This document shows positions 6,758 through 13,721 of a DNA stretch of 40,961 nt, piece after piece. The stretch lies in the NCBI RefSeq assembly GCF_029991245.1, contig NZ_JAIVFO010000022.1:1-40961 (forward strand), given 5' to 3'. A model generated the notes under the pieces. It had not been told where the DNA came from. It searched no databases and worked only from the letters and a program-made list of their open reading frames with translations. The position numbers were made by a program, and so were the translations under genes. The first letter of the stretch is position 1; each line of letters starts with the position of its first letter. Origin of the DNA: Xanthobacter autotrophicus. GTDB taxonomy: Bacteria; Pseudomonadota; Alphaproteobacteria; Rhizobiales; Xanthobacteraceae.

Positions 6758-8016
6758 CTCCTCGAATACGCCGACGGTGGTGATCGCCTGGGACGGCGGC
6801 AGCGCCGCTTACCTTTATAGAAGAAAAGCAGAGCACCGGGCTGGGCGATCCAGGCCTGGGCTCGGCAGAGGTAGACCTTGCGGATGGTGTTGCCGGGCCG
6901 GTGAAGACCGACGTCGGCCGAGGTTGGGAATAGGTTCATCTGCGGTTGCTCGAACAACTCTGGGAACAGCACCCGGTGGAAATCCTCCTTGATCGGAATG
7001 GCGTATGCCTCGACGCCCGCGCCTGCGGCGAACCGCGGGTAGTTCAGCCGAGCGAGGTCGAACAGCGATCCGCCGTCGGCCACCTTCAGGCGCTCGCGCG
7101 GTAGGGCCTTCTCATAAACCCGCTCACCATTGGGTTTGTCGTAGGTGTGGGCGAAGCCATAGTATTCGAGAAGGCCGATCAGGGTCGACTGGCTGGGGTA
7201 GGTCGTCAGATAAACGACGTCGTGCTTGTTCGATTGGGCATACCAGAGCACCTGTTTCAACAGCAGCTCGCCAAGTTTCACCCCTCGGCTCTCAGGGCGA
7301 ACCTTAAAGGTACAGACCTTCAGAATCTTGCCGCCCGGCAGGTGGGCTTCTGTGTCGCCCGGACCCTCGTCCTTACGAACAACAAGGCCGGCGATGCGGC
7401 CGCGGTCAAACACCACCCAGCACTTTCGCATCGGCCGGACACACTTGTCGCGCCACCAAGTGTCGAACGGCGGATAATCGGCGCGCAAGGTCGCAAAGAT
7501 CGGGTCATCGATGGGGATGGTGTGGGCGTCGACCTCCTGCACAGCCGGGAGGTTGACGTTAACCGTCGCATAGGTGCTGCGCAGCAAGGAGACAGCGTCG
7601 GCGACGTGCAGCACTCGGCTGGCTAAGGCCGCCGAGGCTCGGAGCGCCCGATCGTGCAGACCCTGGTCCTGAGTAACCAGAAAGTCTACCACCCCAATAT
7701 CCAGGGCGTGCAGCAGGGTGGCGTCTACGATGTCGTTGGGTTTGCGCAGCGCGCCGTAGCGCGCTTCGAGGGTCGCATTGTCGAGGCCGATCACCCTGGC
7801 GATGACCGGGAACTTCTGAATCTTGCTCAGCGAGACGCGGCGGCGGGCGGCGTCCTTGTCGCGTTGGATGTCGTCTACGGATGCCGCGTGGACGCAGATG
7901 CCGACGCCATACCGTGCCGCTTCCTGTTGAAGGGCAGCGAAGACGGGCACAACCTCGGCGTGATCCTCAAGGCCGATGAAGACATTCGTATCAATGAGGT
8001 ATTTCGGAGCACTCAT
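6754..8016 (-). CDS. PIN-GNAT domain protein with frameshifted C-terminal ASCH/EVE-like domain
   Basis: This 420-residue protein joins two recognisable domains. Residues 5-145 are PIN-like (RNase fold), with acidic residues in LIDTN (D9), NDIVDAT (D95, D98) and VTQDQGL (D116). Residues 198-304 are a GNAT acetyltransferase, with strand WVVFDRGRIAGLVV, an acetyl-CoA loop at about 240-249 (VRPESRGVKLG) and the YYGF motif at 285-288. From about 338 a third domain begins and reaches LLFFYKGK (396-403), after which the sequence becomes Arg/Pro-rich and ends. The continuation of that domain lies in another frame (see 6482-6757). The ATG at 8014-8016 lies inside the end of the XRE-ASCH gene (26-base overlap). 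PIN domains usually cut RNA and ASCH/EVE domains bind nucleic acid, so an RNA-targeting role is plausible but inferred. Confidence 0.75.
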   Translation of the reverse strand: MSAPKYLIDTNVFIGLEDHAEVVPVFAALQQEAARYGVGICVHAASVDDIQRDKDAARRRVSLSKIQKFPVIARVIGLDNATLEARYGALRKPNDIVDATLLHALDIGVVDFLVTQDQGLHDRALRASAALASRVLHVADAVSLLRSTYATVNVNLPAVQEVDAHTIPIDDPIFATLRADYPPFDTWWRDKCVRPMRKCWVVFDRGRIAGLVVRKDEGPGDTEAHLPGGKILKVCTFKVRPESRGVKLGELLLKQVLWYAQSNKHDVVYLTTYPSQSTLIGLLEYYGFAHTYDKPNGERVYEKALPRERLKVADGGSLFDLARLNYPRFAAGAGVEAYAIPIKEDFHRVLFPELFEQPQMNLFPTSADVGLHRPGNTIRKVYLCRAQAWIAQPGALLFFYKGKRRCRRPRRSPPSAYSRR

Positions 8017-8782
8017 AATGCAGCGCTTCCCGCATCTTGGGTGTCGCGTAGAGGTAGGACTGCGGAGGCTCGAAACCAAATCGCTCGCGCAACTCGCTCA
8101 GTTCGAGCGGGCGGCGCAGACGGCGGGCATGCTTGAGTTCGATAGCGACCCCGCTGTCAACACCCTCGAAGTAACGATCAAAGTCCTCACGCGCGATGCA
8201 GGCGCGATCAGAAAAGCGGTCCCAAATGTCGCGCGGCGTGCGGCAGTGCACCTCGCCGATCTCGGCCAGACCGAGCAGGGCGCGGGTTGGGCTGGTGGCA
8301 TAGATGAACGCTATGGCTCCAACCGGCGCGGTCGCAGGAAATCGGCGGCGCAACTCGACGGTCTTGCGGCCCTCGATGATCGCGTCGCAATATTCAGGCT
8401 TGATGCTGAACACCACGTCCCGGCGCCGTGGAAAGGTGGCCTCGCCGATGATTGGTAGAAGCAGCTGCTTCTCGTCGACAGGATCGAATTGGAAGGCCGC
8501 CTCTCGCATGCTTGTCACCAGCGCAGCCGCGTCGCTGAACTGGGCGTCAATCCGCAAGGTGGCACCAAGGGCGGCGAGATAATCACGCAGGGTCGAGACT
8601 AGGATGTCCTTGCGGCCCTCGACGCGGGATAAGGCACCCTGGCCGATGTTGAGCCGGGCGGCGAGGTCTGCCTGAGTTATCCCCGCCAGCTTGCGAATCT
8701 CGCGCAGGCGCGCGCCGATATGCTCGTCGCCCTGCGACGGCGCATCCAGACGTGCTTCAAACACCTTGCCTTCGAGCTTCAT
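7991..8782 (-). CDS. XRE-family HTH regulator fused to an ASCH domain
   Basis: Residues 20-80 of this 263-residue protein form an XRE/Cro-type helix-turn-helix (ITQADLAARLNIGQGALSRVEG). Residues about 122-225 form an ASCH domain with the signature G-x-K-x-x-E-x-R, seen as GRKTVELR at 138-145. ASCH domains are PUA-related beta barrels thought to bind RNA or modified nucleotides. The fusion could sense an RNA or nucleotide ligand and control its own operon. The ATG at 8780-8782 follows an AAGGA ribosome-binding site 10 bases away and a good promoter at 8807-8835. It is the first gene of an operon with the PIN-GNAT and P-loop genes, joined by overlaps of 26, 4 and 4 bases. Confidence 0.82.
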   Translation of the reverse strand: MKLEGKVFEARLDAPSQGDEHIGARLREIRKLAGITQADLAARLNIGQGALSRVEGRKDILVSTLRDYLAALGATLRIDAQFSDAAALVTSMREAAFQFDPVDEKQLLLPIIGEATFPRRRDVVFSIKPEYCDAIIEGRKTVELRRRFPATAPVGAIAFIYATSPTRALLGLAEIGEVHCRTPRDIWDRFSDRACIAREDFDRYFEGVDSGVAIELKHARRLRRPLELSELRERFGFEPPQSYLYATPKMREALHYECSEIPH

Positions 8783-8806
8783 TACGAACGAATCCTTTAA
8801 GGGTCG

Positions 8807-8835
8807 ATATTACGCGGAAGTCATATTGCCGCCAA
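8807..8835 (-). promoter_or_regulatory. candidate promoter of the XRE-ASCH operon
   Basis: On the minus strand TTGGCG (8835-8830) is followed after 17 bases by TAATAT (8812-8807), placing the start near 8800 and leaving a leader of about 18 bases before the ATG. Two similar words, AATATGAC and AATATCGAC, lie in the same orientation within the promoter and could be an operator for the XRE protein. Confidence 0.55.
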
Positions 8836-8939
8836 CCCTGACCGAATGAGGGTCCGTAGGACGGCGTTGCGCTCCCGCTCGGGCGACACCGAAAGTCGCC
8901 TGCGGCAGAACGGCACCGCTCTTAGGTGGCCTCCGGCAG

Positions 8940-8964
8940 AAACCTGCTCAAGGTGAGCAGGTTT
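8940..8964 (-). terminator. hairpin after the basic HTH gene
   Basis: There is a perfect 10-bp stem, AAACCTGCTC (8940-8949) with GAGCAGGTTT (8955-8964), and a five-base loop. It lies 20 bases beyond the stop of the minus-strand gene at 8984 and ends in a short T run within the stem. It is a likely terminator separating the phage-type genes from the XRE-ASCH operon, although no long U tract follows. Confidence 0.5.
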
Positions 8965-8983
8965 CCCCATATAGAGCAGTCCA

Positions 8984-9376
8984 TCAAAGTTCGGCTTGTT
9001 CCGCTACTGCTTCTCCCCCAGCCACCACCGCCACGGCGCGGAGGTGCGGCGTCGGGAGCGCTAGTCCCTCCGGGGAGAGGGACGCGACACGGAGATGGCG
9101 TTCGACGGTGTTGCGTGGCATCCCTAGGTCACGGGCGGTTTGGCTCAGGCCGCCGGGCTTCCGGAGGACAGGCGTGTTGAGAGCAAGGTCGGCAGGGGTG
9201 AACACCATTCCATGCGACTGGAATCTGGCAATCATCTCGGCGCGTGTCTCACCCCTTAGGGAGCCCGTGCGACGCTTCCGGCGGTGCTTGCGCTTCGGGG
9301 GGCGCTTCGGCTCCTGAGGGGCCTCTGGGGTGATCTCAGAAGCCCATCGTGCGGCATTCCAGCGAGTAGGCGGCAT
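8984..9376 (-). CDS. basic helix-turn-helix protein of unknown function
   Basis: This 130-residue protein has a very basic stretch (KRPPKRKHRRKRR, about residues 24-36) and a helix-turn-helix-like segment GLSQTARDLGMPRNTVERHLR (about 75-95). It probably binds DNA. The ATG at 9374-9376 has a GGAGG ribosome-binding site four bases upstream, which decides against the longer frame starting at 9412. A strong hairpin terminator at 9393-9425 ends only about eight bases before that ribosome-binding site, so expression seems to need read-through. Confidence 0.6.
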   Translation of the reverse strand: MPPTRWNAARWASEITPEAPQEPKRPPKRKHRRKRRTGSLRGETRAEMIARFQSHGMVFTPADLALNTPVLRKPGGLSQTARDLGMPRNTVERHLRVASLSPEGLALPTPHLRAVAVVAGGEAVAEQAEL

Positions 9377-9392
9377 AGCACCTCCAGAAAAC

Positions 9393-9425
9393 AAAAAACC
9401 CCGCGAGACCAATCGCGGGGTTTTT
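9393..9425 (-). terminator. intrinsic terminator (usable on both strands)
   Basis: An 8-bp stem, CCCCGCGA (9399-9406) with TCGCGGGG (9413-9420), and a six-base loop are flanked by A6 on the left and T5 on the right. On the minus strand it follows the 100-residue gene ending at 9482 and lies directly in front of the ribosome-binding site of the basic HTH gene. Confidence 0.8.
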
Positions 9426-9481
9426 CGGATGCCAATTGCTCGACATCGGCTGCATCACTAGCCTATTTCAATATAGCGCCT

Positions 9482-9784
9482 TCACTGGCTAACTGCAAGA
9501 CCTGCGATGCGGTCCAGTATGACTTTCCGGAGAGCGTCCATCGGAGCCACCTCTTCTTGCCGAGATAGCCGGACACCGCGCTGTGCCGCGAAATCGACAA
9601 GCTGAGCACGGCTCATGCTGGCGTCGCGGCTTCGGCGGGCGGCGTCTTCGCGGTCCCGCTGTTCGGCGGCCTCGTCTTCCTTCTCGCCCGCGTCCCGGAG
9701 GTCAATCGGACCTTCATCATCCTTATCAGCGCGGTGGCGGGCGCGAACGGCCGCGAGCGCGGCGGCGAGATCAGGAGCGGCCAT
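9482..9784 (-). CDS. small charged helical protein, phage-type region
   Basis: This 100-residue protein has an Ala-rich start (PDLAAALAAVRARHR), a strongly charged middle (EKEDEAAEQRDREDAARRSRD) and a C-terminal helical part (SRAQLVDFAAQRGVRLSR... DALRKVILDRIAG) that could be a short DNA- or protein-binding fold. The ATG at 9782-9784 has a GGAG site upstream and lies inside the end of the preceding gene (14-base overlap). Function is unknown. The A-A-A-L-A-x-V-R start resembles the start of the previous small gene. Confidence 0.5.
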   Translation of the reverse strand: MAAPDLAAALAAVRARHRADKDDEGPIDLRDAGEKEDEAAEQRDREDAARRSRDASMSRAQLVDFAAQRGVRLSRQEEVAPMDALRKVILDRIAGLAVSQ

Positions 9785-10001
9785 GGCGGCGCTCCTCCAG
9801 AAAGGCCCGGAGACCGGGGAGGCCATCGCCCTCGGCGATCCTGCCGGCGGCCTTCGGGGGCGTCGAGACCTCGGTCACGGGCCTGGGGCCACGCACGGCC
9901 ACGAGGGCCTCCGGAAGGTTCGCGGGGGGCTGCGGCTTCTCGGCGGCAGGGGTGCCGCGAACCTGCGCTAGGGCGGCGGCCAGAGTTTTGGGTCCGTTCA
10001 T
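9771..10001 (-). CDS. small Pro/Ala-rich protein, phage-type region
   Basis: This 76-residue protein begins NGPKTLAAALAQVRG, similar to the AAALAAVRA start of the following gene, and ends with a helical, basic tail (LPGLRAFLEERRHGRS). A GGAGA ribosome-binding site lies seven bases before the ATG. It overlaps the next gene by 14 bases, so the two are co-translated. I do not recognise a domain. The shared N-terminal motif suggests that both bind the same partner or arose by partial duplication. Confidence 0.5.
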   Translation of the reverse strand: MNGPKTLAAALAQVRGTPAAEKPQPPANLPEALVAVRGPRPVTEVSTPPKAAGRIAEGDGLPGLRAFLEERRHGRS

Positions 10002-10065
10002 TCGCGTGTCTCCAGTTGTGTGGATGGGGCGGCCGGCGCGTTGGGCGCCGGCCGGTTTTCGCGCC

Positions 10066-10383
10066 TCAGACGCACATCCAAGCCAATTTGTCGCCCGGCC
10101 GAACGACGATCCTGCGCGACTCCCCGCCGCGAAGGAACCGGCGGTTGCCAGTGGCTGCGTTCGGGTTCGGACCGATCGAGATGAAGGCCGGCCGAGCGAA
10201 AGTATGAATCAGGAAGACCGCATTCGCGTCGCGCACTCCGTCATCAAAAGGCGCACTGTTGACAGTAACGCCGGAATCGCCCGAGCATACCTCGGACCAG
10301 AAAAGCGCTTCCGAAATCTGCGGCGCGCCGGAAACGGGCATCGCGCGGTCAAAGCTGATTTCGCACTCAACGAAAAAGTCCAT
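10066..10383 (-). CDS. small beta-rich phage-type protein
   Basis: This 105-residue protein has its C-terminal third, FISIGPNPNAATGNRRFLRGG... IVVRPGDKLAWM, following the pattern of small structural proteins next to capsid genes in tailed phages, which have a beta fold with the motif PGD-x-hydrophobic-A near the end. A structural or decoration role is therefore possible, but the match is from memory of the pattern only. A GAGGA site is placed seven bases before the ATG. It is the only structural-looking gene in the element. Confidence 0.5.
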   Translation of the reverse strand: MDFFVECEISFDRAMPVSGAPQISEALFWSEVCSGDSGVTVNSAPFDDGVRDANAVFLIHTFARPAFISIGPNPNAATGNRRFLRGGESRRIVVRPGDKLAWMCV

Positions 10384-10434
10384 CGTCGAATCCTCGTTTA
10401 GCTGTTTTGTGAGTGAATGGTATTTGGCAGCAGA

Positions 10435-11256
10435 TTATTCGGCGGCCTCGGCCGGCGGGGTGATGGGGATCAGCTCTTCAACCTCCGAGACGGCCGGCGG
10501 GGCTTCGGGGCGGAGGGGCGGAATGCTCAAGTCGCTAAGCCGCTCGCCATAAATCGGCGCCTGCCACGGGCGGACGCGGCGCTTCTCGAAGGTCTGGCGG
10601 GTGACGGGGATGGCGTGGCTGCCGAAACCGGTCTGCACGGTCACGTGGCCAGTCCGACCATCGCGGCTCCGGACCGCAGCCTGATCAACCGGCGCTCCGC
10701 CTTCGCCCACCCAAAGCTCCTCAATCTCAGAGGACACCACAGAGCGCGGCTGGCCCGGCAGGTCGCGCACGGATTCGGTTTCAGGGAGCGGAGAGGCGCC
10801 CTCAGGCAAATCTCCATTCGCGATCTCGCGGAGGCGCTCGGCGTCGGCGACCAGCTCACGCAGGCGCAGCAGCTCCCCGATAACGATGGGATACTTCGCC
10901 AGCAACTCGGTCTGGGCGGTGCGCTGGGCGGCATCGGCCTTGCTGTACGCCGCCCGGCGGGCCTTCTCGGCCTCCTCCAGACGGGCAGCCTCCAGCCGCT
11001 CCCTGACGGCCGTCCGGGCCGCCTCGGCGTCCTCAAGGTCGGCGCGGGCGGTGTTGAGCTGGCTCCGGTGAGCAAGGCGGGCTTCGTCACCTCCGAGAAG
11101 CGCCTCAGGACGCTTTGCCTCCAGGCCCTCCAGGCGACCGCGTTCGGCCTCGACGGCCGCGCTGGCTTCCGCTTCCAACTTTTCCAAAGCCGTGATGCTG
11201 GGCGCCTTGGCGGCCTTGGGGCCGAACGCGCGCGCGATATCGTTGAAAATGCTCAT
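10435..11256 (-). CDS. coiled-coil protein, phage-type region
   Basis: This 273-residue protein has residues about 15-150 predicted, by heptad-like Ala/Leu/Glu/Arg content, to be a long coiled coil. An acidic linker (GDLPEGASPLPETES) and a C-terminal domain follow with VTVQTGFGSHAIPV and a proline-rich acidic tail (PPLRPEAPPAVSEVEELIPITPP). The ATG at 11254-11256 has an AAGGAAA site; a longer start at 11295 is less likely. Comparable proteins sit next to small terminase genes in alphaproteobacterial prophages. A scaffolding or packaging-related role is possible, not shown. Confidence 0.6.
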   Translation of the reverse strand: MSIFNDIARAFGPKAAKAPSITALEKLEAEASAAVEAERGRLEGLEAKRPEALLGGDEARLAHRSQLNTARADLEDAEAARTAVRERLEAARLEEAEKARRAAYSKADAAQRTAQTELLAKYPIVIGELLRLRELVADAERLREIANGDLPEGASPLPETESVRDLPGQPRSVVSSEIEELWVGEGGAPVDQAAVRSRDGRTGHVTVQTGFGSHAIPVTRQTFEKRRVRPWQAPIYGERLSDLSIPPLRPEAPPAVSEVEELIPITPPAEAAE

Positions 11257-11266
11257 GGTCTTTTCC

Positions 11267-11392
11267 TTAGCTCTCAGTGGTTTCCGTGGATACATCGGTG
11301 TCGAAATTGATCGGTTCGCGGCTCAGTTCGGCGGCGTGCTCGAAGAGCGCCGCCAGTGCTTCGTTACTGGTCTTCGGGTCGTCGTCAGTCAT
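11267..11392 (-). CDS. very small acidic protein
   Basis: This 41-residue acidic protein (starts TDDDPKTSNEALAALFEHAAEL) has a perfect AAGGAG ribosome-binding site nine bases before the ATG at 11390-11392, overlapping the end of the small-terminase-like gene. It ends 10 bases before the coiled-coil gene. The strong ribosome-binding site and tight packing support a real gene; its function is unknown. Confidence 0.5.
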   Translation of the reverse strand: MTDDDPKTSNEALAALFEHAAELSREPINFDTDVSTETTES

Positions 11393-11882
11393 CGCTCTTA
11401 TTCTCCTTGTGGGTCGGGTTGGTGGTGGGCGGGTTATGGGCGAAGTCCTGAAACTTCTTGCTGGCCTCAATGAGCGTGGCGTCGCACTCCGCCTTGATTT
11501 GCTTTCGCAAGGTCACATCTCGTGTGATGCGGGCCGGAAGCCCATCGAGACCGATGCGGTAGGTCGCGATGATCTGATCGAGCACCGCAAAAGCTTCGTC
11601 GAGTTCGATCAATCGGCCCTCGGTCTCGGCGTTACGCAGCTCCGCTGCACGGCGCTTTTCCCTCACGAGGGCGAGCTGCTCCTTGTCCAAATCGTTGCTA
11701 CGGCTGGCCTTTCGGGCATCGGCCAAAAGGTTGCGGATCGACTCGGCGAGCAAGTATTTCCCGCGCGAGGCCCGGACGATCACGCCACGGTCGGCAAGGT
11801 TCCGAATAGTTTTGCTGGTGACTTCGAGGAGCGAAGCCAGATCATCTGCGCTTACCTCCTCGGAAAAGATAGTTGCTTTCAT
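11385..11882 (-). CDS. terS: terminase small subunit-like protein
   Basis: Residues 10-45 of this 165-residue protein form a winged-helix-like DNA-binding unit (ASLLEVTSKTIRNLADRGVI). A helical region follows with EQLALVREKRRAAELRNAETEGRLI (about 68-92) and a second helical part with RITRDVTLRKQIKAECD. This order matches the Nu1/gp1 small-terminase type, which recognises the packaging site and hands DNA to the large terminase. No large terminase is present in the element. Satellite phages use their own small terminase to redirect a helper's packaging machine, which fits the context. The GGAG site is five bases before the ATG. Confidence 0.7.
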   Translation of the reverse strand: MKATIFSEEVSADDLASLLEVTSKTIRNLADRGVIVRASRGKYLLAESIRNLLADARKASRSNDLDKEQLALVREKRRAAELRNAETEGRLIELDEAFAVLDQIIATYRIGLDGLPARITRDVTLRKQIKAECDATLIEASKKFQDFAHNPPTTNPTHKENKSDD

Positions 11883-12126
11883 GTATTCTCCATTTGGGAA
11901 ACGGAAAATGGGTTTTTCACGGACCAGATACGCTTGAAATCAGCGCTGCTCGATCAGCGCGGAGGGGGCGGGCCTCCGGAGGACCCACGCACCGCCACCC
12001 CCTCGCAGCCTTGGATGACCCGCCAGATCGATTGTAGAGGCCGCTGGCGGGTATTCGTGTCCGCAGGCTATATAGCTGGCTCTGGGATGGTGTGCCTCCA
12101 GGCGGCCTCGTAGGCCATTATGCCGC

Positions 12127-13092
12127 TCATCCGATCTCGTGGGACGGCTCGGGCATGTGGGCAGCTCGGCCGTGGAGCGCCGTGAGGGCCGGAGAGACCT
12201 CGGCCAGTTCGCCCCTGAGAGCGATAAGACCTGCGGCTGCCATTTCGGCCACGGCATGCCGGACCGCGTCGCGCCGCATGTCTGCGACATCTGCAATGGT
12301 CGAGATGGTCAACGGTTCGCGCGCGGCCTTGAGAGCTGCGAGGATGCGAGGATGGGGAATGATCGCGGCCCGCCTCGCGAGGTCGCGAATGCCGCCCGGC
12401 CGGATCGGCGGGGCCGGAGGGGCCGGCTCGAAGGTGCGGATGCCGCGCCCTGGGGGCGACATGTCGGGCGCCGCCGCCGCGATTTGCACGGCGTGTGAGA
12501 CTGTTTCGTCCGCACGCCTATATATGATAGAAGGAGACGCGGACGAATTAGTCTCATTCATCTTCTGTTTCCGGAAGTATGTGGCACGAGAGACACCCGC
12601 GGCCTCCCATGGTTTGGTCGAACTGAGGGCTGCATGGCGGGGCGTCGCTCCGGCCTCCGCCCTTGTCCGAGCCTTGCGGGCGCGCTCGGCTGCGCGCCGC
12701 CGGTCACCGGCGGGCAAGTCCCGAGAGCCAACCAGCTTGAGCCCAAGCCCCGCGCGCTCGGTCTCCGAGACGTTAAGGAGCACGCCCAGTGCGTCGGCGG
12801 CCGGAAGTCGCCACTCGTGCCCGAGCCGGCCCTCGGCTGCGGCCCTTCGGGTCTCCTGGAGGACCATCGCCGCCGGAAGATCGCCCGCGCCCAGCGCGCG
12901 GGCGGCCCGCCTCACGCCCGGCACCGTGGGGCCGTCGCGATCCAGAACAACACCAAGCCGGGCAAGGACATGTGCGAGGCCTGCGGGCGGTGGCAGTTCC
13001 TTGCCGTTTTCCACGCGGGAACGGACCAGGGCGGCGACTTCCTTCCGGAGCCGCAAAGCGTTCATGACGTGAGGGGCTAGGCGGGGCGCCAT
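12127..13092 (-). CDS. helix-turn-helix protein, possible satellite regulator or replication factor
   Basis: The N-terminal part (residues 1-150) of this 321-residue protein is helical and basic with no motif I can name. At about 158-178 there is a recombinase-type helix-turn-helix, TKPWEAAGVSRATYFRKQK. A proline-rich linker and a C-terminal winged helix (about 250-305: PLTISTIADVADMRRDAVRHAVAEMAAAGLI) follow. Proteins with the KPWE.AG.SR.T.YR motif are common on alphaproteobacterial prophages and islands near AlpA genes. No primase or helicase motif is seen, so a replication role is only suggested by position. A strong terminator hairpin (13107-13131) ends about 15 bases before the ATG. Confidence 0.6.
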   Translation of the reverse strand: MAPRLAPHVMNALRLRKEVAALVRSRVENGKELPPPAGLAHVLARLGVVLDRDGPTVPGVRRAARALGAGDLPAAMVLQETRRAAAEGRLGHEWRLPAADALGVLLNVSETERAGLGLKLVGSRDLPAGDRRRAAERARKARTRAEAGATPRHAALSSTKPWEAAGVSRATYFRKQKMNETNSSASPSIIYRRADETVSHAVQIAAAAPDMSPPGRGIRTFEPAPPAPPIRPGGIRDLARRAAIIPHPRILAALKAAREPLTISTIADVADMRRDAVRHAVAEMAAAGLIALRGELAEVSPALTALHGRAAHMPEPSHEIG

Positions 13093-13106
13093 GGGCGAGT
13101 TCCCAT

Positions 13107-13131
13107 AAAAAAACCCCGCCGGAGCGGGGTT
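13107..13131 (-). terminator. intrinsic terminator upstream of the HTH gene
   Basis: The stem AACCCCGC (13112-13119) pairs with GCGGGGTT (13124-13131), with a CGGA loop, followed on the minus strand by T7. It lies between the AlpA gene and the 321-residue HTH gene. Confidence 0.8.
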
Positions 13132-13158
13132 GCTTTTGGATGGAGTTTTTTGGATCGA

Positions 13159-13347
13159 TCATTTCGCCTGCAACGCGATAGCAGGCAGGTTCGTCAAGAA
13201 AATCTCTACCTCGCTCCGCAGGATAAATGACCGGCGGCCGAGCTTGCGCAGCGAAAGACGACCCGCGCGGATATGTTTGTACAGAGTCACCTTGCAAATC
13301 CGCAGCATAGAGGCCGCCTCGTCCAACGTCAGGAGGGCATCGGTCAT
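13159..13347 (-). CDS. alpA: AlpA-family excisionase/regulator
   Basis: This 62-residue protein is almost entirely a MerR/AlpA-type helix-turn-helix (LTLDEAASMLRICKVTLYKHIRAGRL), followed by LRKLGRRSFILRSEVEIFL. AlpA proteins act as excisionases or activators of integrase genes on prophages and satellites. The ATG at 13345-13347 is preceded by GGAGA six bases away, which favours it over the longer frame to 13563. Two terminator hairpins lie upstream (13368-13388 and 13441-13466), so its transcript must pass them or start between 13348 and 13367. Confidence 0.85.
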   Translation of the reverse strand: MTDALLTLDEAASMLRICKVTLYKHIRAGRLSLRKLGRRSFILRSEVEIFLTNLPAIALQAK

Positions 13348-13362
13348 GGGTGTTCTCCAAGC

Positions 13363-13388
13363 GAAAAAAGCCCGCACGGGGCGGGCTT
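13363..13388 (-). terminator. hairpin upstream of alpA
   Basis: AAGCCCGC (13368-13375) pairs with GCGGGCTT (13381-13388), and an A6 tract (T6 on the minus strand) at 13364-13369 completes a minus-strand terminator about 10 bases before the alpA ribosome-binding site. Confidence 0.75.
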
Positions 13389-13440
13389 CGGTGGTTGTGT
13401 GGTGTGGTTGTGGAGTTAGGCCCACGGATGGTGCGGGCAC

Positions 13441-13466
13441 AAAAAAACCCGCCATTTCAGCGGGTT
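13441..13466 (-). terminator. second hairpin upstream of alpA
   Basis: AACCCGC (13446-13452) pairs with GCGGGTT (13460-13466) across a seven-base loop. The flanking A7 gives a T7 tract on the minus strand. With the hairpin at 13363-13388 it forms a tandem terminator. Confidence 0.7.
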
Positions 13467-13721
13467 GTTGATTAAGGAGACGCCGCACTCGCGATTTTGC
13501 AAGACGCAAATCGTCCCTACACACGCGAGAATTTAACGCATATTCCCCATAATGCAACCTCACTTTCTGTACGCGATCAAAAGTTAACGAAACTGTATGT
13601 CCTTAATTTACAATGCCTTATAGGTTGTCGGGGCAGATCATATCACGAACATTTGATCGAACCCACTGAGCGATCCGTTTTCAATGGGTGTATTAGTCAT
13701 TTTTGCAATCAAAAATCGCAT

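Larger units (their letters stand above)
13348..13721. promoter_or_regulatory. gene-free, AT-rich control region between alpA and int
   Basis: These 374 bases hold two hairpins near alpA and then about 230 bases that are clearly more AT-rich than the rest of the element. Visible dyads are CGATCAAA (13574-13581) with TTTGATCG (13652-13659), a TTTTGCaagacGCAAA dyad at 13495-13509, and a second TTTTGCAA at 13701-13708. A weak minus-strand promoter, TTGCAT followed by TAAATT, lies at about 13533-13560. Satellite elements commonly place regulators, operators or replication origins here; the role is inferred from position and composition. Confidence 0.45.

Noticed and set aside
11940..12296. A 118-residue frame between the HTH and small-terminase genes
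   Set aside because: It overlaps the end of the HTH gene on the same strand, has no ribosome-binding site or domain, and its composition matches non-coding translation.
9393..13466. CRISPR-like array formed by the recurring short hairpins of the satellite
   Set aside because: The hairpins differ in sequence and spacing, there are no uniform repeats and spacers, and no cas gene is nearby; they are terminators.
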